This document shows positions 56,916-64,000 of a stretch of DNA of 64,000 nt, in pieces. Under the pieces are notes generated by a model. That model was not told where the DNA came from and did not search any database. It saw only the letters and a list, made by a program, of their open reading frames with translations. The translations under genes were made by a program, and so were the position numbers. Location: assembly GCF_008831285.2 (NCBI RefSeq), contig NC_045144.1, forward strand, positions 12,947,858 through 13,011,857. The letters run 5' to 3'. This DNA comes from Nymphaea colorata (Eukaryota; Streptophyta; Magnoliopsida; Nymphaeales; Nymphaeaceae). Position 1 is the stretch's first letter. Every line of letters begins with the position of its first letter.

Positions 56916-59900
56916 ATGTCTGAAATTAGCAGTGGCGCTAATCCCTCTTCCTTTGTATCGTCGGGAGAGATGAAGAGTTCCCCATTTTCCAGCATTATCA
57001 CCAAAATGGATGGGGGTAATTACGAGATGTGGGCCATGCAAGTAAAAAGAACCTTGATCGCTCATGAGAAGGAACATCTCATATTGGAGCCCGAGCCCGT
57101 ACAGAAGGTAGGAAAATATACTACTTGGTTTAAAGATAATTTGTTGGTTATGGCATGGATTGTTGGTACTCTCTCTCAAGAAATTGCAAATGAAGTCTTG
57201 CACAAGGACAGTGCAAAGGATATGTGGGATTCCCTTGCTGCCACGTATTCACAGGCGAGAAATGAAACGCGCATTATGCAGCTTCATCATGATATTCATC
57301 AGATGCGACAAGATGGCCGACCTCTTCACACTTATTATTCTAGTCTCAAATCCATGTTTGAGAGACTGAATAGCTACTTTCCCGCATGCAAGTGTGAACA
57401 ACAAAAGGCATACAGAGATATGCTTATGGTAGGGGTCTTTCTTTCTGGTTTAGACTCTGTTTATGAATCCGCAAAGAACTAAATGCTTACTAGTCCCTCG
57501 ATTCCTCCTATTGATGAGGCTTACAGTAGGCTCAGCAGAATTCCGATCTCTGCATCGACTGTTCCTGATACCACTTCTGCTATGCTTGCTACTCGTGGCA
57601 GAGGTGGACCCTTTTTTGCCAGAGGACGAGGGGGCCGTGGCCGTGGCAATACCCCTTCGCGCCCTGTATGTCAGTTTTGTCACCGCATTGGTCATACTGT
57701 GGATAAGTGTTGGCAGAAACATGGCCGTCCCGCTTTTGCAAATCAGACTGTATCTACTGATTCTCCTGAGCAGCCTAAGCCTCAGCACACTGCCTCCTCC
57801 AGTGAGCTGCATGTAGATGACATTCTCTCTCAGTTGAGGCACTTGATTGGCGACAGCGCCCATCAAGCCCCTGGTCCGACCACTTCTACTGTTCCTACCG
57901 CTGCGAGTGCTTCTTCATCTGGTATGTATTCTGCCTGTACAGTCTGCTCTGCTCCTGACACTACAGATTGGCTTATTGATTCTGGTGCATCGACACATCT
58001 CTGTGGGGATAAGACGCAATTCACCTCTTACGTCCCTACTCCACCGGGTCGTTCGGTTATTCTAGCAGATGGAAAATATTCACCAGTTGTTGGACATGGA
58101 GAGGTCCAACTTACTTCATCATTGCCGCTGCAGCACGTTCTTCATGCACCAGAATTCCCCCATAGCCTACTTTCTATCAGTCAGATTACCAGAGAATTAA
58201 ATTGTCGTGCTATATTTGACTCTTCCTCTCTTGTGTTTCAGGATATACTGACGGGCAGGGTGATTGGCAGTGGCCGTGAACAGGGAGGTCTCTACAGGCT
58301 AGTGCATTCCTTTCCCTTTGCTGGATCTACCTCGTCGGGGTCGTCCTCATCCTCGGCTTATACTTGGCATTTACGTTTTGGACATCTCCCGTTTCAGAAA
58401 CTGCTGCATGTTCTCCCTCAGCTGTATCATAAGTCGTCTTTTCAATGTGAGTCTTGTCAGTTAGGCAAACACCATCGGTCATCCTTTCCTCCGCGGTCCA
58501 GTAGAAGTAGCCACTCTGTGTTTGAGTTACTTCATTTTGATGTTTGGGGCCCGAGTCGTACTCCTGACCTTCAGGGTCATCAGTATTATCTTGTTGCTGT
58601 TGATGATTACAGTCGTGTTAGTTGGGTTTTTCTTATGAAACACAAATCTGAAGCGGGTCATGTAATCAAAAATTTTATCAATGAAATTCTGACTCAGTTT
58701 GATACTTGTGTCAAGATTGTGCGCTCTGACAATGCTCTTGAGTTCTGTGCTTCCTCTTTAGAACAATTTTTCAGGGATAAGGGTATGATTCACCAAACTT
58801 CTTGTGCCTATACCTCTCAACAAAACGGGGTTGCTGAACGAAAACACCGCCATATTCTTGATGTCGCCAGAACCATTATCATACACAGCCATGTTCCCCA
58901 TTCTTATTGGGGAGATGTTGTTCTTACAGCATGCTATCTTATTAATCGCATGCCGTCATCTGTGTTGGGAGATCTTATTCCTTTCTCTGTTCTTTTTCCT
59001 GACAGAGAATTGTTTTCTGTTGCACCTCGTATTTTTGGATGTGTTGCCTTTGTTCAGTTGCTTGGTCCTGGGAGAGATAAGTTATCCCCTCGGGCTATCA
59101 AAACGATCTTTGTTGGTTATTCCCGCACTCAAAAGGGATATCGTTGTTATGATCCTTCTACTCGTCGATATTATGTGAGTGCTGATGTTACATTTTTTGA
59201 GTCCACCTCTTATTTCTCTCCAAATGGAACTCAATTAAGGGTGCCTGAATTTAGTGATGAAGTCCACCTTCCTTTACCTCTCATGAGTTATCCACAACCC
59301 GTTGCTTCGCGTTTTGGGGCTATCTACCAACGTCGCACTAAACCTGTTCAACCTGCCCCCTGTGCTCTTGTGCCTTCGCCCAGCATGCCCAAGGTACTTC
59401 ATGAACACACAAATCCTGCTGACCATTCTTTATGTGATGATGACAAAGGGGACTCTCCAGAGCATGCTCCTGGTCCTCATATTAATGAACTTGATATGCC
59501 CATTGCTCAAAGGAAAGGCAAACGCAGTTGCACTTTGCATCCTCTCTCTGGTCATTTATCCATGGCTAGACTCACTCCTACTTACCGACAGTTTGTCAAG
59601 GGACTGTCGGCTGTAGCTCTTCCACAGACTCCCATGGACGCTCTTTCTGATCCCAAATGGGCCGCAGCTATGCAAGAAGAGATGGATGCCCTTCAGTCTA
59701 GAGGCACCTGGACACTAGTTACTCCTTCATCTGATGCAGCTATTGTTGGTTGTCGATGGGTATTTACTGTTAAATACAGAGCAGATGGCAGCATTGAGAG
59801 ATATAAGGCTCGCCTGGTTGCTAAAGGCTATACTCAGACTTATGGGGTTGATTATTATGATACCTTCTCTCCTGTGGCACGACATGCTTCTTTACGGGTT

Positions 59901-61154
59901 CTTCTCGCTGTTGCCGTCAGCAAGAATTGGTCTCTATCACAGCTTGATGTCAAAAATGCCTTTCTGTATGGTGACCTACATGAAGAAGTGTATATGCAGC
60001 AACCACCAGGGTTTGTTGCTGAGGGGGAGCGTCAGAAAGTGTGCAGATTGAGAAAGGCAATTTATGGTCTGAAACAAAGTCCTCGAGCTTGGTTCCAAAA
60101 ATTATCAGAGAATATTGAGAATGAGGGCTTTCGACGTTCTTCGGCTGATCATTCCCTTTTTGTCAAGAAAACTTCTACAGGTACAGTGATAGTTCTTGTC
60201 TATGTTGATGATATCATTGTTACAGGGGATGATATTCAGGGGATTTCCAACATCAAGGGCGTCCTTGGACGACACTTTGTCACCAAGGATCTTGGTGAGC
60301 TACGCTATTTCCTAAGTATTGAGTTTGCCAGAAATCAGAAGGGTCTTATCATGTGCCAAAGGAAATACGTTACTGATGTTTTGCAAGAGACAGGTATGCT
60401 AGGATGTCGACCTGCCTCTACACCCATGGACATCAATACTCGCTTGTATGATGATGATACTGAAGATGTTGATGCTAGACAATATAGAGGGATTGTTGGG
60501 AAGCTCCTATATATCACTGTTACTCGACCTGATATTGCCTATGCTGTCAGCAGAGTGAGTCAATTTATGGATAAGCCCAAGAAAGTCCATTGGGATGCTG
60601 CCATGATGATTCTCAGGTATCTAAAAAATTCACCAGGAATGGGACTCTTCTTTCAAAATGGTACATCTCTCACTATATCTGTGTATGTTGATGCTGATTA
60701 TGCGGGATGTCACCTTGACAGAAAATCCACTACTGGGTTTTGTGTGTTTATTGGATCCAACTTGGTCACATGGAAGAGTAAGAAGCAGACAGTGGTTGCC
60801 AGATCAAGTGCAGAATCTGAGTATAGAGCTATGGCTCAGGCTACTGCTGAAGTTATGTGGGTTAGATCTCTGATGTTGGATCTTACTGTGGAAGTGCCTC
60901 TTCCTATGCAATTGTTAGGTGATAACAAAGCTGCTCTGTTTATTGCTAATAATCCTGCTTTCCATGAGAGAACCAAGCATGTTGAAGTAGATTGTCACTA
61001 TACCAGAGACATGATTCAAAAGGGGTTTGTAAGTACCTCCCATATTTCAACTACAGGGCAAACTGCTGATATTTTTACTAAAGCTCTTGCAAGAGGACCA
61101 TTCCAAAGTTGTTGTTCCAAGTTGAGCTTGTTTGACATATACGCTCCAACTTGA
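56916..61154 (+). pseudogene. C9 Gag-Pol polyprotein with one premature stop
   Basis: It starts at ATG 56916 (MSEISSGANPSSF). A TAA at 57480-57482 interrupts Gag after 188 codons, where C6 has a glutamine codon; the same frame then stays open for 1,223 codons. In order it holds the CCHC knuckle ([14 protein letters not shown]), protease [12 protein letters not shown], integrase zinc region ([16 protein letters not shown]), integrase triad ([25 protein letters not shown]), RT ([11 protein letters not shown]) and RNase H ([20 protein letters not shown]). Two sites differ from the usual: YFLSIEF where LGIE is normal, and LGDNKAA where CDNKAA is normal. The stop TGA overlaps the purine tract. Confidence 0.94.
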
Positions 61155-61161
61155 GGGGGAG

Positions 61162-61326
61162 TGTTAAGACGTGTTTATACTCAGTATTAGGCTTGAGAGG
61201 GCACTTGTGTAATAATGTTTCTTTTTAATGACTTTCTTGTAACTTATCCCTCTCCTCTAGTCTATATAAAGAGGAGTTAGGGATTCTTTCGAGGTTAATC
61301 AAAGTTTAGCTCTCTTAAATTCATCA
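61162..61326 (+). repeat. C9 3' LTR
   Basis: 165 bp, identical by eye to the 5' LTR. Confidence 0.95.
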
Positions 61327-62297
61327 ATGTTGATTCAGTTAATTTACGCCCTTACTAGTGAGCTAATGTCGTCATCAAATTGACAAATGGGGAAGCACCA
61401 TTGCTAGAATGACGCCTCAACTAAGAAAGCAAGTTGAGAAAGATACCACTGATAGGTTGAATCGAGGTGTTGGAGTTTAAAACTGTAACGTCTTAGTCTT
61501 TGCAGCTTGGATTGGATCAGGATCCAGACCCATACCTGAAAAGTGAAATCCATCACATGAAGAGGAGCCTGACACTGGCTCTTCCTCTTCGTCTCTTCCA
61601 CTATTTCAACCGCAGCGCAGAGGAGGCGGAAGAAATTGCAGCAGCGGCGGAGGTGAAGGGCGACGGCGGTGTTGAAGTGAGTGGTCTTGATCCCTCTCTA
61701 CCTCTTCTGTTTTCTTCTTCTTTCTCACCCTCTATCGTTGTCCTTCTCTCCCTCCCTGTTCTCTGTCGTCTCACCTCTATCCCGTCTCTTCTCTGTTGAA
61801 TCCCTCTCTCAGTCCCGCAAGCTCTCACTCCTTCTCCCGCACGGTCTCCCTCCCTCGCTACACTCTCGTCTCTCTGCTCACATCTCTCTCTGCATTCTCT
61901 CCAGCCAGCTCTCACCCGCACTGTCTCCCTCCTTCGCAACGCTCTCGTCCCTCTGTTTGCACTCTCATTCTCTCTCTCTCTCTCTCACTCTACTGCGAGC
62001 CATTTTCACGTGCAGCCCCTTCTCTCATCGTCTCTCTGCTCACACCCTTCCTACAGCCAGTCTCACTCTCACCATTTTTTTCCTCTCCTCAACTGAGACT
62101 CTCTCTCTCTCTGCACTCTCTCTCTCTCACTCTCGCACTTGCCCTTTCTCCCTCGCCAGAACCCCTTGTTTCCCCTCTCTCTGACTGTCCACCATCATCC
62201 CCCCCATCCGTGTGTTGTCCCTCTCTCACTCCCATTCTCTCGTGTGTTCCCTCTCATCTTCAATCTCCTTCAGTTTCACTTTGCTGAGTAATGGCAG

Positions 62298-62417
62298 ACC
62301 CCTATTTTGAACTCCCTTTCGCTTATTCCCACTCTTTTTGTGGCTGTTGGATTGGAAACCTCTTTTTTGAATTCCCTTTCGCTTATTCCCACTCTTTTTG
62401 TGGCTGTTGGATTGGAA
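62298..62417 (+). repeat. 60-bp tandem duplication in X11
   Basis: Two adjacent units (62298-62357 and 62358-62417) share CCCTTTCGCTTATTCCCACT and GTGGCTGTTGGATTGGAA. They differ at a few positions. Confidence 0.9.
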
Positions 62418-63431
62418 TTGCAGCTTGGGGATGCGTCTTTCCCTCATAACAGTGAATAGAAGGCGTTGGAGGCGACAACAATATATAATTTTAGCCATTT
62501 GGGGATCAATCGAGAGCATTTGAGGCAGCTTCCGGGAGCACTACAGCAGTTTGGACTCTAAGAGTGGGGTGAGGGAGGTCTAATCGAGCCTAATTTATCT
62601 AAGATTTTCTGTTAGTGCATGTATAATTATTATTTGAGCACGCTAGACTCAAGATTGGATGATTTAGAATGCTTCTTAGCGACGTTGCTATTTTGAGGAA
62701 GGTCTAAGACTATTTTGGAGGGACGATGATCCATGTCTATAATTATCGTTCTAGCATGATGGGTTAATATTCGAAGCGGTTAGGAAGCATGATAGAGATT
62801 TTGATGATGTTGAGAAGGTTTATAACCGTTGTTGCGAACACGTGGTGCATGCTATTGTCGACGTGCGTATTGCGTTGTTGGTTGGGAAAGAGTATGTAAG
62901 TTGGGTGTAATTGCGGGGAAGACACCTCAACTAAGAAAGCAAGTGAGGAACTTATTAGTGATTTGTCGAATCGAAAGCTCGGAGCTTAAATCATTTACTC
63001 ACAACCTCGAGCTGGGAAGAGACCTATCGGAGAGCTTTGTAGGCCGATACTACCTATCAGCACCCTCTTGAGGCCATGACCTACGCCTCAATCATTCTAT
63101 TTCAACTTGTATAGATTGTAAAGCGCAACGAGAAGAAATCTTATCGTTTAACTTTGTTTGCATGTAAACCGGGCACGTCGAGTAGACCTTGAGCGACAAA
63201 ATTTGAAACTCGAGCATTTTGGATATTTTTTGGCGACATGCGACAGGTATGGCGGCATTCGAGGCAAATCCCTGCTTGGAGCCAACTTTTGAATGTGTGC
63301 CCTTCAGGATTATTGGATCCTATGTTTGTGTTATGATTGGATGAATGTATGCATCTGATTTAATTGTTATGAGATTGGTTTTGTTTTTAAAAATTACTAC
63401 GCAATCGCATGTGCATGCTAGCAATTATAAC

Positions 63432-63791
63432 CAGTGTTGTATATATCGTACGATACAGAGTCGTATCGTACGATACATATCGTCGCGTTTCAAAAATGCG
63501 ATACGATACACTACATGTATCATATAGTTACGATACAGGCACCGTATCGTATGATACGGTTACGATACGGCTACGATACGGTTATGATACGGCTACGATA
63601 CAGTTACGATACGTACAAAAAGGTTACGATACGGTAATTTTTATTGATTTTTTATTATTATTTCAGATTTTTTTTATTATTATTATTTAAAAAAAAAATA
63701 CAATACGGTTACGATACGTTATGATATTTTATGATATAGCGTATCTTAAAACCAGACCGATACGGCTTACGATACACTTTTTACAACATTG
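63432..63791. mobile_element. hAT-like MITE, 360 bp, target duplication ATTATAAC
   Basis: Terminal inverted repeats CAGTGTTGTA (63432-63441) and TACAACATTG (63782-63791) match at 9 of 10 bases. ATTATAAC flanks both sides (63424-63431 and 63792-63799). An 8-bp duplication and CA(G/A)TG ends are typical of hAT transposons. The body holds about 15 GATAC and three GTATC motifs, with a 12-bp GGTTACGATACG-type array at 63555-63625. No coding capacity. Sibling LX copies show the empty site. Confidence 0.88.
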
Positions 63792-64000
63792 ATTATAACT
63801 GCTTAGGACAGGTGGGGTATCGAGTCAAGTATCTCCTCAACCCAATTGTGCATTAGAAAGCATCCTAAAATGATAATTGCATAGAACAGCTACAAGCCAA
63901 TCACGGATCGAAACTACTCTTCGTGGTTTGGCTAAGTTTTAAAAGATGTGATTGATGTGTTTCACTGATGTAAATGTTGCAATATATTTCGTATGCATTG

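Larger units (their letters stand above)
56177..61326 (+). mobile_element. C9: almost intact copia retrotransposon, target duplication ATGTT
   Basis: 5,150 bp. The 165-bp LTRs (56177-56341 and 61162-61326) read as identical. ATGTT lies at 56172-56176 and 61327-61331. The primer site TGGTATCAGAGC is at 56342-56353 and the purine tract at 61152-61161. One premature stop is the only coding break seen. It was inserted into X8, 51 bp to the right of the C8 duplication. It is the youngest element here by LTR identity. Confidence 0.96.
44547..61483 (+). repeat. X8: LX copy in three pieces, interrupted by C8, C9 and X11
   Basis: Its pieces are 44547-45483, 56126-56171 and 61332-61483, between the insertions and their duplications. 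The left end reads CGTAACGTTCAG (TG start decayed) with a weak GAGTCCAGACTCAGTCCC motif. The last piece contains GACGCCTCAACTAAGAAAGC, in the normal LX position, and is cut by X11. The rest lies beyond the window. More diverged than its inserts, as expected for the oldest layer. Confidence 0.8.
61484..64000 (+). repeat. X11: LX copy running off the right edge
   Basis: It starts TGTAACGTCTTAG at 61484 inside X8, preceded by AAAAC. It has a decayed GGATCCAGACCCATACC motif, a long CT tract (61700-62260), the TGAGGCCATGACCTACGCCTCA block (63072-63093) and GGTGGGGTATCGAGTC near 63810. It carries the MITE at 63432. The right end is outside the window, so its target duplication cannot be tested. Confidence 0.85.

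Overview
This is flowering-plant nuclear DNA from an unidentified species. The evidence is one spliced host gene with GT-AG introns, buried in nested LTR retrotransposons of plant Ty1/copia type: tRNA-iMet primer sites (TGGTATCAGAGC), purine tracts, 5-bp target duplications and TG...CA long terminal repeats. I see no bacterial genes, rRNA, tRNA genes or CRISPR array. All family calls come from reading the sequence; no database search was run.

Host gene (minus strand). Thirteen consecutive exons encode 575 in-phase codons of an ASCC3/DExH14-type Ski2-like helicase: the end of the second helicase cassette, winged helix, Sec63 region and part of the C-terminal beta domain. Exons sit at 44078-43019, 31494-30228, 20645-20472 and 743-397. 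Introns are either small (65-423 bp) or giant: 11.5, 9.6 and 19.7 kb, plus an upstream intron of more than 19.9 kb that runs off the right edge. The gene starts right of the window and ends left of it.

Mobile DNA. Two groups fill the giant introns. (1) 'LX', a non-coding 2.6-3.3 kb family with ends TGTAAC...GTGACA, in 11 copies (X1-X11), all in + orientation. Five copies have both ends plus a perfect 5-bp duplication around the unit or a simple nest (X4, X5, X7, X9, X10); X3 also has one around its nested load. They look like solo LTRs of a large-LTR element. (2) Nine copia elements, C1-C9: C1 remnant 1381-2043; C2 6748-12032 (-), one frameshift; C3 13188-18180 (-), with an inverted LTR replacing part of its coding region; C4 25152-30160 (+), truncated; C5 31729-37600 (-), truncated; C6 32190-37302 (+), inserted in C5; C7 41390-41644, solo LTR; C8 45489-56120 (+), decayed; C9 56177-61326 (+), identical LTRs and one stop codon.

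Layout. Intron 744-20471: C1, X1, then X2 containing X3 (which contains C2) and C3. Intron 20646-30227: X4, then C4 interrupted by X5. Intron 31495-43018: C5 split by C6, X6, X7, C7. Right intron from 44079: X8 interrupted by C8 (itself holding X9 and X10), then C9, then X11, which carries a hAT-like MITE built of GATAC motifs (63432-63791).

The genes do not form a pathway. The window shows one conserved gene kept in frame while its introns absorbed successive insertions. The relative order of many insertions can be read from nesting, and five LTR pairs give rough relative ages.
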